From an uncultured Nitrospira sp. (GTDB lineage: Bacteria > Nitrospirota > Nitrospiria > Nitrospirales > UBA8639): a DNA stretch of 24,754 nt. Each line of letters opens with the position of its first letter. The first letter of the stretch is position 1. Below are positions 6,878-14,910 of the stretch, in pieces. Under the pieces are notes generated by a model, which made no database searches, had not been told where the DNA came from, and saw only the letters and a program-made list of their open reading frames with translations. Made by a program: the position numbers and the translations under genes. The stretch spans positions 1 through 24,754 of the forward strand of contig CABVRQ010000056.1 of assembly GCA_902500695.1 (NCBI GenBank), given 5' to 3'.

Positions 6878-8164
6878 TTACAACAATTTCCCGTCTGATT
6901 CGTCCTTGGGCGCATCTAAGGCCTGGAGTTCCAGCCCTTCAATTTCCTGCATGGTTTTTCCGGCGATGCCTTGAAGGTCTCCATACATGCCCACCGTCGC
7001 CATCATCACCCGATCAATTTGTTCTTCACGTTTAGCCCATTGCTTCATGATGACTTTCCGCTCCTTATCAAGGTCTTCCTTCATCGAGGAAAACCCCTCC
7101 ACGATCGCTTGCACCCTTTGCCGGAAACGCGGACCCATCAAATACTGATACACCATCTCCATTTTGGTTTGCTGCCCTTCCGAGGCCTGACGAGCGCCAG
7201 CCACCTCCATGAGGGTATTACGCATGGCAATGGCCAGGGGCAGGGCGACTTTGGGATGGGTGACCCAGACCCCGTCGATGAATTCGAAGGTATCCACATC
7301 TTTGGGTAAGGCCTGGCTCACCATGATCGCGATTTCAGCTTTGGCCTGCCGCTGATCCTCGCGTAACTTGATGAGCCAGCCATCACTCCAGTTTTTGGTT
7401 CTCTTCGATTCCCACAAGATGGTTCCGCAGGCTTGGCCGAATGAGCTGGCGACCCGGTGCAGCACATCGCCGCCATGCTCGCCTTTTGCCACGGGTTGAA
7501 TCTGATCCAGTGGAAACTTCGAGGTAAGCATCGCTTCGAGTTCGAGCTCCTGCACTTCGCCCTGAAGTTGTTGGGATCCCTGTTCAGCCCGACGCTTGAG
7601 TTCTTCAATTTGTTTTTGCATGGAAGCGATGGTCTGCTCTTTCTCCATGACTTTAAATTTGAGCCCTTCTTCGGCTTCTTTTTTTGCCTGATCCCGCGTG
7701 GCGGTGAGTCCTTCCTGTACGCGCTTTTCTATGGTGAGATCCAATTCGCGTTTGGCGTCATCCAGTTCCCGTTGCTTACGGAGCAGATCGGCTTGGACTT
7801 TTTGTGCTTCCGCAAGCTTTTCATCCTTTTGCTTAAGAATATCTTGAATTTCACGTATTTCTTTAGATTTCTGATCAAGATCATTTGACAGTGCCAGCCT
7901 GGCTTTCCTGGCTTCTTCTGTAGCGATTTTGTTCCGCTCAAGCTTAAGTTTGTCGGCGACTTGCTCTTCAAACGTCTCTTGGGATTTGGCGAGTAAAGTC
8001 TCACGCTCACGCAAAACGGCATCACGTTTGGCCGCATCAGCATCCTTTTGAGCAAGTCGTTGCTCAAAGTCCCGTTTAGTGGCTTCGAGAAGAGGTGCCG
8101 CAAGCGATTCAGTCAGCTTGATTTCCGTTTTGCACTGAGGACAGGTAATCGTAGGTTCGGTCAT
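6878..8164 (-). CDS. DUF2130 coiled-coil protein with PD-(D/E)XK-like nuclease core
   Basis: A 428-residue protein of the DUF2130 family. It begins with one CPQC pair (residues 8-11), half of a zinc ribbon. A long charged coiled coil follows (about 25-205, rich in Lys/Glu/Gln). The conserved globular domain runs from about 206 to 385. Within it, ELELEAML (Glu210), GEHGGD (Asp233) and ILWESK (Glu252, Lys254), then DQRQAKAE (Gln271, Lys275, Glu277), follow the order and spacing of a PD-(D/E)XK nuclease site. I recall DUF2130 being assigned to that superfamily; activity is inferred. A second helical stretch closes the protein. ATG 8164 has no close ribosome site (GGAG is 16 bases away). It lies 75 bp downstream of a TIR gene on the same strand, suggesting joint expression. 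Confidence 0.85.
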   Translation of the reverse strand: MTEPTITCPQCKTEIKLTESLAAPLLEATKRDFEQRLAQKDADAAKRDAVLRERETLLAKSQETFEEQVADKLKLERNKIATEEARKARLALSNDLDQKSKEIREIQDILKQKDEKLAEAQKVQADLLRKQRELDDAKRELDLTIEKRVQEGLTATRDQAKKEAEEGLKFKVMEKEQTIASMQKQIEELKRRAEQGSQQLQGEVQELELEAMLTSKFPLDQIQPVAKGEHGGDVLHRVASSFGQACGTILWESKRTKNWSDGWLIKLREDQRQAKAEIAIMVSQALPKDVDTFEFIDGVWVTHPKVALPLAIAMRNTLMEVAGARQASEGQQTKMEMVYQYLMGPRFRQRVQAIVEGFSSMKEDLDKERKVIMKQWAKREEQIDRVMMATVGMYGDLQGIAGKTMQEIEGLELQALDAPKDESDGKLL

Positions 8165-8239
8165 AGGATTGTTTTTTGATCTCCATTCAATAATAAAAAT
8201 CTCATTCGTGCGACCAGGCCATGATTAGTTCTCTAAAGA

Positions 8240-8728
8240 TTATTTCGCCACAACTTTATCCAGACGGGCTTCAACCTGCCGAAACAGGTCCAAAGCAAAT
8301 TGATCACGTTGGGAACCCGAACATTCGCCATAGGCTTTTGACGAGGCGAACCGCGGGCGATCGAGCCGGAAGATTTGCTTCTGCTGTAAGCCTTTCAAAT
8401 CATGGCGCTCTAAATCAATGGGTTGCAACATAACCGGGATAACCGGCTTGCCTCCACCCTTCATAAATTTAGGAAGTTCGTGATCCTGAATGTATTGTGA
8501 CCCGAGAAACGCAGGGCTGACCAGGACCAATCCCACGTCGCACTCTCCTATGGCCTGTTGAATTTCTTCATGCCATTTTTCGCCAACCAGAATATCGTTA
8601 TCCCGCCAAAAGGTGTAATGGTACTGCTTGGAAGGAGCGGCTTGCTCTTTAAATTTTTTCAAAAATCGTGCGGCTAGGTCCCGGTTGGCCCTAGCATAGG
8701 ATATAAAGACCATGATCTTCTTTTTCAT
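8240..8728 (-). CDS. TIR-domain protein
   Basis: A 162-residue single-domain TIR protein. VFISYARAN (residues 7-15) is the beta-A/box 1 motif, WRDNDILVGEKWHEEIQQAI (41-60) covers the BB-loop region, and DVGLVLVSPAFLGSQYIQDHEL (64-85) is the box 2 to alpha-C part. Glu84 in the SQYIxxHEL segment matches the catalytic Glu of NAD-cleaving TIR enzymes. Bacterial TIR proteins act as NADases or cyclic-ADPR-type signal makers in phage defence (Thoeris, TIR-STING and others) or as protein-interaction modules. No partner domain is fused; the adjacent DUF2130 gene is the only candidate partner. No Shine-Dalgarno sequence precedes ATG 8728, so the start is by domain fit. Function is inferred. Confidence 0.88.
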   Translation of the reverse strand: MKKKIMVFISYARANRDLAARFLKKFKEQAAPSKQYHYTFWRDNDILVGEKWHEEIQQAIGECDVGLVLVSPAFLGSQYIQDHELPKFMKGGGKPVIPVMLQPIDLERHDLKGLQQKQIFRLDRPRFASSKAYGECSGSQRDQFALDLFRQVEARLDKVVAK

Positions 8729-9165
8729 AACTGAATGGTAGAGATTTGGCTCATTCGCACATCATCGTAGCCAACCCCTCTGAAAATGTACAGGAATTTG
8801 AGGTACTTCCAATTTTTGGGGAACATGTGCACGGGAACCTACATTCGGAGGTAATTCCAGGGAACATGACGGTGCCCTACCAAGCCAAAAAAAAAGACAC
8901 CCTGAGATAAATCGGTTAAAACTGAGGTAAACTCTCCCCAAACCGAGCACGGCCTCGGCAATATTGCGACAATGCTATGGCCCTGGCGTCCAAACATCCC
9001 AACTGGTGTTGTAAAAAATTCGATGATGCAACAGCTCACTCATAAGCTTTAAAATATGAGCGACAGTTTAAAGATTCATCATCCTGATGGCTCTCATAGG
9101 GATGAGTCGTATTTTTGATCTGGTCGATTAATGAATGTTTGATTTTTAACTAAGGAGGATGTGTT
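8729..9165. other. Divergent intergenic region between TIR gene and stress-protein gene
   Basis: About 437 bp with no credible gene. It contains a nine-A run near 8887-8895 and a 6-bp inverted repeat CTCATA/TATGAG (9039-9044, 9055-9060) around AAGCTT. A second small repeat CTCAT/ATGAG lies near 9093-9106. Promoters for the TIR/DUF2130 pair (leftward) and the sll1863-like gene (rightward) must lie here, but I could not fix a -35/-10 pair. Short open frames on the minus strand have no recognisable features. Confidence 0.5.
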
Positions 9166-9528
9166 ATGGGGTTGAAAGAGGTATATCAACAAAAGATAGA
9201 AACCCAGCTTACCGACTGGGAGTCTACTGTTCAGGAATATTCGATCAAAATTAAGGAATTAAAGACCAAGGCAGAAACACTGGAAGGACAGGCCAAACTA
9301 GAATGTCATGAACGGCTCGGTGTCCTGGAGGATAAGATTAAAGGCCTTCAGACCAAACTCGAATCTGGCAAGCATGAGTATGAGAAAGTAAAGGCCGCGA
9401 GCGAAGAAGCTTGGGAAGACGTGAAGGTGGGGACTGAACAAGCATGGGACAATGTGAAATCTGGCGTCGAGAGTGGATGGTCTAGCCTGAAGGAAGCCAT
9501 GGACAAGGCTACATCCAAATTAAAATAA
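9166..9528 (+). CDS. sll1863-family coiled-coil stress-response protein
   Basis: A 120-residue, highly charged protein with no signal peptide or membrane segment. Residues 5-75 form a long amphipathic helix of Lys/Glu heptads (KIETQLTDWESTVQEYSIKI onwards). The C-terminal third repeats an AW-(E/D)-(D/N)-VK theme: EEAWEDVKVGTEQAWDNVKS, then GVESGWSSLKEAMDKA. This layout fits the sll1863-type stress-response proteins, annotated for induction under salt or other stress; their biochemical role is unknown. A strong AGGAGG seven bases before ATG 9166 suggests high expression. It stands alone between divergent and convergent neighbours. Confidence 0.75.
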   Translation: MGLKEVYQQKIETQLTDWESTVQEYSIKIKELKTKAETLEGQAKLECHERLGVLEDKIKGLQTKLESGKHEYEKVKAASEEAWEDVKVGTEQAWDNVKSGVESGWSSLKEAMDKATSKLK

Positions 9529-9717
9529 AACCAAAAGGTATTTCTTCTATCATGGAAATTCCTGTGCTACACGCAACGAATGAAAGAAGGGTTCAATATG
9601 GCTGATTGAAACAGGGCGTGTCCTTTCGGATCACCCGCATGTTGAAATCGCCCAACAAGGATTGGCAATACACTCCTCGTGAAGCAGGAATCCTACAAGA
9701 ATCGAGGTGGTTCAGGC

Positions 9718-9779
9718 ATTTCAACGAATCTGTCTACCAAAACAAGGTAGGACCGGGCCGTCAATCGGTTCATTGAAAT
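9718..9779. repeat. Long imperfect inverted repeat between convergent genes
   Basis: Outer arms ATTTCAACGAA (9718-9728) and TTCATTGAAAT (9769-9779) pair at 10 of 11 positions. Inside, CTACC (9734-9738) and GGTAG (9746-9750) form a second stem around an AAAACAA loop. The structure lies 30 bases past the enolase-family stop (minus strand) and about 190 past the stress-protein stop (plus strand). It has no U-tract, so a bidirectional 3'-end or RNA-processing role is only a guess. Confidence 0.4.
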
Positions 9780-9808
9780 TTTCGGGTAGATAACAGACGA
9801 AATCAGGC

Positions 9809-10909
9809 TTACGTAAAGTGCGCAAACGTCAGCCCAAGACCGCAATGATTGCTGATGGACGAAGCCTCCAGCCTGCCTCCTTTGCCAAACATGAGAGGGA
9901 TATCTGTGATGTCGTGTTCTAAAAGATAGGTTCCGAAGGCCCCCTCCTGAGCCAGGAGACTTGCGCGACATTGATGGGCGACCGTGAGTGCGGCTCGAGT
10001 AAGAATACTCGTCTCACCCACCTGCGCCCCAATGATTATGGGAATGCCGGCTTCCCTCACTTGCTTCGCCACGCGCAGAGATCTCAATAATCCACCCATT
10101 TTGGAGATACGAATATTGATGATCCAGGATTGAGGATCGGATTGCACCTTTGAGAATTGGTCTGCGCGCAAAAAACTCTCATCCAAAATAACCGGAAGCC
10201 CCGATTGTCGGTTGAGCCTTCGGCATCCTTCATAATCGCCGACCTGCAAGGGCTCTTCAATCGCTAGAAATGGAAAATGAAGGGCCTCAAGATAGGCCAC
10301 AACTTCTTCCGGATTCTTCCAAAGATTGTTGGCATCTAGCCGGATACGCAGATGCTCTAAGCCCAGCCCTTTGAGAATATCGATTTTATGTTGATCGTCT
10401 TCAAGACAACCGGAGACCTTCACCTTGAAATCCACAAAACCCAAGGCCAAAAATTGCGTCGCCTGCTTTTGAAAGGTGATCAATCTGTCGGTCCCCAAGA
10501 CCGCGGAGTAGTGAAATGATCCCGCGACTTCGAATAGGCCTAAGAGAGCTTCGAGAGACTGTCCTGATTCTTGTCCCCAGAGATCCAACAGTGCCAACTC
10601 CACCGCACACCAGGCGGCAGGGTTCGCATCAATACGTTTGACGTTGTCAGCCATCCAGGTGCGCAGATCTTCCAGCCCTTGCAAATTTTCCCATGACGGA
10701 CGATTGGTCTCAAAAAAAACTTGTGCAGTCTTCAACGTTTCTCCCGTTACGTACGACCGGGGACACCCCTCCCCTAAACCGATCAGTCCTTGGGAATTTG
10801 TCGCCTTCACCAACACACTTTCCGTGCAGGCACGCGTCGCAGTCGCATGCGTGAAAACCTGGTTAAAAGGAATCTCCAACATTGTCTGGGACAAGTGCAT
10901 AAGGGACAT
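9809..10909 (-). CDS. Enolase-superfamily enzyme, muconate-lactonizing (MLE) subgroup
   Basis: A 366-residue two-domain enzyme of the type that includes dipeptide epimerases, N-succinyl-amino-acid racemases and o-succinylbenzoate synthases. These enzymes remove a proton next to a carboxylate, with Mg2+ support. The barrel residues are complete: KVK (Lys162/Lys164), RLDAN (Asp192), IEEP (Glu218), LDES (Asp243) and NIRISKMGG (Lys270). An N-terminal capping domain covers about residues 1-125. The substrate is unknown; having both Lys164 and Lys270 permits racemase/epimerase chemistry. The start ATG overlaps the GH3 stop by one base (TGATG), so translation is coupled. It is the last gene of a four-gene operon, and its GH3 partner suggests an N-acyl or amide-linked amino acid substrate. 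Confidence 0.88.
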   Translation of the reverse strand: MSLMHLSQTMLEIPFNQVFTHATATRACTESVLVKATNSQGLIGLGEGCPRSYVTGETLKTAQVFFETNRPSWENLQGLEDLRTWMADNVKRIDANPAAWCAVELALLDLWGQESGQSLEALLGLFEVAGSFHYSAVLGTDRLITFQKQATQFLALGFVDFKVKVSGCLEDDQHKIDILKGLGLEHLRIRLDANNLWKNPEEVVAYLEALHFPFLAIEEPLQVGDYEGCRRLNRQSGLPVILDESFLRADQFSKVQSDPQSWIINIRISKMGGLLRSLRVAKQVREAGIPIIIGAQVGETSILTRAALTVAHQCRASLLAQEGAFGTYLLEHDITDIPLMFGKGGRLEASSISNHCGLGLTFAHFT

Positions 10910-12555
10910 CAGAATGGATTTCTCCTGTATTTCATGAATTCAAACAAGCAGTCTTTGGCATATTGCAACTTCAGGACTTTAAATTGAGAGTCCCGCTGCC
11001 CTTGTTGGATACAATGAGCCTTATACGCTTCCCCCGTTCCCGGCTCAAGATTCACCACCCGTACCGCTTCCAGCCTCCCACTTTGGCGTTTGGCCTGATA
11101 CTCCACATTGCACCTGGCGAGCTCTTTTTCGAATTTGTCCCGTTCAAACCATTCCAGCGATGATTGCTCAACATAGAGGGTATATTGTCTGACAAAAGGA
11201 TCAGCCAGCATGACATAAAAGTCCACTGTGGCCCGGTACCTGTTCTGTACGGCTTCCATCGCCTCTATCACATGATATTCATAGAGTTTCTCGCCGGTAA
11301 TATTGGTAACCCCTTTTCCCTTTTGGATAAACGCGATGGTCGGAGTGTGATGATAACGGCCTGTCACTTCAACAAGATCATTCATGAAATAGCGATAGAG
11401 ACCATTAGCCGTGGTGACCACCACATAGTATTTTTGCCCTTCTTCCAATTGCTCAACGGTCACGGTGTGCCGACGGTCGGCTTCCCAATCTGCTTGAGAC
11501 ACAAACTCAAAAAAGTTTTCCTGGATGGCAGGCACGCATCGATTCGTGTGTGGATCGACATTCACGCTGCCCACACATTCACTCGAGAGATAACCCATCT
11601 CGATAATAGCGGTCTCGGGAGCCAGGCTCGCCCTCAGTTTAGGTACCAGGACCCCGCAACTGCCTCCCATCCAGGTCACGACGGCCTTGAGATGTGGCCA
11701 CAGTTCTTCCACGGTCATTCGGTCTTCATGCCCAATGAAAGCCTGCAATTGGCTCAATCTTTGCCGGGAAATCAGGGGAAGGGGAACATGGCCTTCCCGA
11801 GATCCTGAACTTTGGGAAGCCAATATCTCCACCAGCTGCGGGAAATGGAGACGCCCAATTTCCCATAATTTCAAAAAAGTGGAAGGATTCGCCGTGGCCA
11901 CCACCGACAGATCGGGCTCTGCCAAGGCACTGGCGGCCAAATAGACATATTTTTCCTGGTAATCTTTAACCTCAGGAAGCCATTTCGGGAGAAACATCTT
12001 CTGCTGAAGGACAGCCGGCAAGGCAGCGGTCAACAACCCTGACATCGAGCCGTAACTGGTGCCAGTAGCCAAATACCCTTCCACTTCAAGTCCGGCAATG
12101 ACCAGCATCTTGCCGTCGAATATCGAAGGAACAGCCTGGTACTGCGCATAGGTACTGAGCCACTGATAATGACGCAAGGCCTCCCGGGTTTGGTGAAGCA
12201 CAGGTATCAATTTTGGTTTCCCGGTGGTTCCGCTCGTCAGGGCATAGGTCAGCGGCTGCTCCCCATTCAGCCTCGCTTCTTTGCGGGCTTCTTGATCCTC
12301 GATGGGCAGACGGAGATCCTCGTAGGTGTGAATCGGCACTTCCTGACGAAATTCCCGTGAGCCTTTCAGTACATGGAACCGATGGGTCTGCCCAAAGACG
12401 GTAGACGCTTGGGCTTGTAAGATGCGTTTTAAGACCAAATCCTGGACCGCCTGTGGCCGGTGCAACTGGTCCATAAACGAATCCCACCACCGACGCCTGC
12501 AGATCACCATCTGCGCGTGCAGCTCCGCGTTCAGTAATAGATGGGCGGACTTCAT
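10909..12555 (-). CDS. GH3-family acyl-acid amido synthetase
   Basis: A 548-residue ANL-type adenylating enzyme of the GH3 (auxin-responsive promoter) family. Plant members activate a carboxylic acid with ATP and join it to an amino acid. The P-loop motif SGTTGKPK lies at residues 108-115, GYLSSE at 321-326, YRYFMND at 387-393 and VTNITGEKLYE at 416-426, all in the expected order. Length fits the family (about 500-600). There is no signal peptide. The acid and amine substrates of bacterial GH3 proteins are mostly unknown. The start codon overlaps the upstream hydroxylase stop (ATGA), and its own stop overlaps the next start. No independent ribosome site is seen, consistent with coupling. Confidence 0.92.
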   Translation of the reverse strand: MKSAHLLLNAELHAQMVICRRRWWDSFMDQLHRPQAVQDLVLKRILQAQASTVFGQTHRFHVLKGSREFRQEVPIHTYEDLRLPIEDQEARKEARLNGEQPLTYALTSGTTGKPKLIPVLHQTREALRHYQWLSTYAQYQAVPSIFDGKMLVIAGLEVEGYLATGTSYGSMSGLLTAALPAVLQQKMFLPKWLPEVKDYQEKYVYLAASALAEPDLSVVATANPSTFLKLWEIGRLHFPQLVEILASQSSGSREGHVPLPLISRQRLSQLQAFIGHEDRMTVEELWPHLKAVVTWMGGSCGVLVPKLRASLAPETAIIEMGYLSSECVGSVNVDPHTNRCVPAIQENFFEFVSQADWEADRRHTVTVEQLEEGQKYYVVVTTANGLYRYFMNDLVEVTGRYHHTPTIAFIQKGKGVTNITGEKLYEYHVIEAMEAVQNRYRATVDFYVMLADPFVRQYTLYVEQSSLEWFERDKFEKELARCNVEYQAKRQSGRLEAVRVVNLEPGTGEAYKAHCIQQGQRDSQFKVLKLQYAKDCLFEFMKYRRNPF

Positions 12556-13433
12556 GAGGCAATCGTTTGCTTATCAACCCCCGGAACAAACGGGGTGGTC
12601 ATTTGTTTCCAGAAAGACATCGGATAGCTCCGATTCAACAGTCCGAGATTCTCGACCTGACGCTCGTCCGGCAAATACCGGGTTCCAAATACCCAATCCC
12701 ACACAATCAAATTGTTGCCATAATTATGGTTTGACTCTTCTTTCCATTGGGAATGATGCCAACGGTGCAACTCGGGCCCGCTTACCACATAGTTCAGCCA
12801 GCCGAGCCGCAGGTCAATATTGCTATGCTGGAAAAAGCCGTTGATGGCGTAACACACCACATACAGCGCCAACACTTTTTCCTCCACACCAATCATCAAA
12901 AATGGCAGAGAATCGAGCACGAATTGCAGCCCTTTATCGATCGGATGAAACCGTCCCACGTTCAGCCAATAGAGTTTATGGGGTGAATGATGGACGGCAT
13001 GAACTCGCCAAAGCGTTTCCCACTCGTGCGCCCATCGATGCAACCAATAGCGCAATCCATCCGCGACCACCATCATCAACACCATCTGACCCGCAACGGG
13101 CCAATGATGAGGCCACCAGACTCCCATCGACCACTCATGCACACGCAGCCAATCCAGCAGTGTCAGAGACACGGCAAAGGCTAAGACCAGCGGGAGCACA
13201 CCTTGGATGAAGGCCATAAAGATGGCGTCCTGTCCCATATCGCGCTTGTCCGCCCACCAGGTTTGACGACATGGGATTTGCCATTCCAGACCGGAAATCA
13301 TGAGAGCCCCCAGCACCACCGGCAGATAGGTTGCGAGTTGAAGATGCATGCCCATCTGCTGCATGACCACATGGAACAGAATTCCCAGACCCAGCACACC
13401 GGGGTACACTCCGTAACGGACCAGAGTGCTCAC
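12552..13433 (-). CDS. Sterol desaturase/fatty acid hydroxylase family membrane di-iron oxygenase
   Basis: A 293-residue integral membrane enzyme with several hydrophobic helices. The eight-histidine-type metal centre is present: HRWAH (residues 132-136), HAVHH (145-149), FQHSN (His203), HRWHH (223-227) and NHNYG (His236). Relatives use two irons and O2 to hydroxylate or desaturate sterols, fatty acids, ceramides or carotenoids. Here the substrate is unknown; operon context favours a lipid acyl chain. GTG at 13433 overlaps the upstream stop (GTGA) and follows GAGG with a seven-base spacer. No sterol biosynthesis gene is present in the window. Confidence 0.9.
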   Translation of the reverse strand: MSTLVRYGVYPGVLGLGILFHVVMQQMGMHLQLATYLPVVLGALMISGLEWQIPCRQTWWADKRDMGQDAIFMAFIQGVLPLVLAFAVSLTLLDWLRVHEWSMGVWWPHHWPVAGQMVLMMVVADGLRYWLHRWAHEWETLWRVHAVHHSPHKLYWLNVGRFHPIDKGLQFVLDSLPFLMIGVEEKVLALYVVCYAINGFFQHSNIDLRLGWLNYVVSGPELHRWHHSQWKEESNHNYGNNLIVWDWVFGTRYLPDERQVENLGLLNRSYPMSFWKQMTTPFVPGVDKQTIAS

Positions 13434-13909
13434 GCCTTCGCCTCATGGTGAATGAGTTTGGATGGGTAGGCGGCCAAGGCGTGATACCAACCATACACCA
13501 ACATAAAAATGGCAAGCACAAAATGAAATATAGTAGGGAGAACGGCCCCAAACCAAAAATGATCCGGAGCCACTGTCAGGCCAATCAGTAAACGAATACC
13601 CATCACCGCCAGATAGAGTCCACACAGATAAAGAAGGATTCGGCCTTTTTTCGGGACGGCCACCTCCATCCCCTTAAACATCCGCCACACAATCCGCAGA
13701 CAGACCCACAGAATCGCAACTTGAAACAACAACAACATCGGGTACGATAAGGCTCCGCTCTGCCAGGCCTCGAATGATGGAAGAAACGCGACCGGATGCC
13801 AGACTTGAATCAATTGGGCTACGACTCTAAACATAAAGAGTCCGGTCAACATGAATAAAACCAGGGCATACCATTTGGCCGGGTTTTGGGTGTTTCCATC
13901 TACAGACAT
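13430..13909 (-). CDS. Four-TM membrane protein of unknown function
   Basis: A 159-residue protein I do not recognise. It has four hydrophobic segments (about 13-33, 54-76, 90-112 and 121-143). Short loops join them, and a basic patch MEVAVPKKGR lies between the second and third. The C-terminal part carries FHFVLAIFMLVYGWYHALA and ends KLIHHEAKA. No catalytic motif is evident. It is the first gene of the four-gene operon and overlaps the hydroxylase start by four bases, so it probably works with it at the membrane, for example as a subunit, reductant partner or transporter. ATG 13909 has AGAGAG six bases upstream. Confidence 0.8.
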   Translation of the reverse strand: MSVDGNTQNPAKWYALVLFMLTGLFMFRVVAQLIQVWHPVAFLPSFEAWQSGALSYPMLLLFQVAILWVCLRIVWRMFKGMEVAVPKKGRILLYLCGLYLAVMGIRLLIGLTVAPDHFWFGAVLPTIFHFVLAIFMLVYGWYHALAAYPSKLIHHEAKA

Positions 13910-14061
13910 AGCTCACTCTCTGTATCGGTTAGTTTGATATCGAACTTATAGGGTCTTCCACCAGGAATCGATGTCAGACAAACCTTCCGGTCATGACGCA
14001 ATAGGCCCTTAAGACTTCCTTTTGCCCCTGTCGATTCCTCTCTTCACATAGGGTGTTTTTC

Positions 14062-14799
14062 ATGTCAGGATTGAGAAGATTTTGTGACCCTGGCATTCAA
14101 AAGGCCATGCCAAAAACGTATTTACTCATAGGCAATTCCGATGGAATTGGAGCGGCCGTTACTCGAGCCCTGTTGGCTCAAGGAGATCGAGTCGTGGGTC
14201 TTTCCCGAAGTCCTAGTCCACTTGGTGGGGATGGGCCTCGACATATTGCGCAAGACATCGCCGCTCCCGAGTATCCTCAGGTCCTACAAGTTCTTCTTGC
14301 CGAAGAAGAGCCTTTTGACGCTTGCATATTTTGCGCGGCCATCGGCTCGCGGTTGACACTGCCTGACCTCTCACAAGAAGGCCACGTCATTGACGTGAAT
14401 TTCACGTCGATGGTGCGAACCCTGGCCGCCCTCACCCCCGGCTGGCTTGAGCGAGGACGGGGGCACTTTATCGGCCTGTCAAGTCTCGCCGATGATTTTT
14501 ACAACGCCGACTCCCCTTCCTATACGGCATCGAAAGCCGGTTTCAGCAACTATTTGGTTTCAATGGCCTTAAAGCTCCGTTCGCATGGTGTGTTCGTGAC
14601 CAATATTCGCTTTGGCTTTGTGGATACGAAGCTGCCCAAGGCGTCTTGGAAGCCACTAATGATGACCGCCGATCAAGCCGCAGGCCATATTATCCAATGC
14701 TTGAAAACAAAACCCATGCAACTGAGCGTCCCCAAATTAGCAGGCCTGGCCATTCATGGTATCCGTTGGATGCAGTCAATTCGAATATGGTGGTCTTGA
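14062..14799 (+). CDS. Short-chain dehydrogenase/reductase (SDR)
   Basis: A 245-residue NAD(P)-dependent oxidoreductase. The nucleotide-binding loop is GNSDGIG (residues 24-30), a variant of TGxxxGIG with Asn and Asp in place of the usual residues. Asn113 (DVNF), Ser140/141 (GLSS), Tyr154 and Lys158 (YTASK) make the catalytic set. RFGFVDTKLPK follows the active site as in classical SDRs. The substrate is unknown. Start choice: ATG 14062 has AGGG eight bases upstream. A GTG at 14053 is possible, and ATG 14107 would begin right at the Rossmann fold but lacks a spaced ribosome site. It is divergent from the GH3 operon, about 150 bp away, and may share regulation. Confidence 0.88.
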   Translation: MSGLRRFCDPGIQKAMPKTYLLIGNSDGIGAAVTRALLAQGDRVVGLSRSPSPLGGDGPRHIAQDIAAPEYPQVLQVLLAEEEPFDACIFCAAIGSRLTLPDLSQEGHVIDVNFTSMVRTLAALTPGWLERGRGHFIGLSSLADDFYNADSPSYTASKAGFSNYLVSMALKLRSHGVFVTNIRFGFVDTKLPKASWKPLMMTADQAAGHIIQCLKTKPMQLSVPKLAGLAIHGIRWMQSIRIWWS

Positions 14800-14910
14800 A
14801 AAATGGCTTGAACCATTTCCAAGATTTGATACAGTCCTTTATTGCAGATCACAAGTCACGTCACCTCATGACACTCCGTGCTCACCATTTCCTGAAAGGA
14901 GCCTATTCCC

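Noticed and set aside
6640..7035. 131-codon plus-strand open frame
   Set aside because: Overlaps the confident DUF2130 gene on the other strand, has no motif and no ribosome site.
8762..9039. Two short minus-strand frames upstream of the TIR gene, considered as transposase remnants
   Set aside because: Neither shows a transposase motif, and no flanking inverted repeats or target duplication could be seen.
9693..9971. 92-codon minus-strand frame overlapping the enolase gene 3' end
   Set aside because: It is another frame of the enolase gene plus the inverted-repeat region, with no recognisable protein signature.
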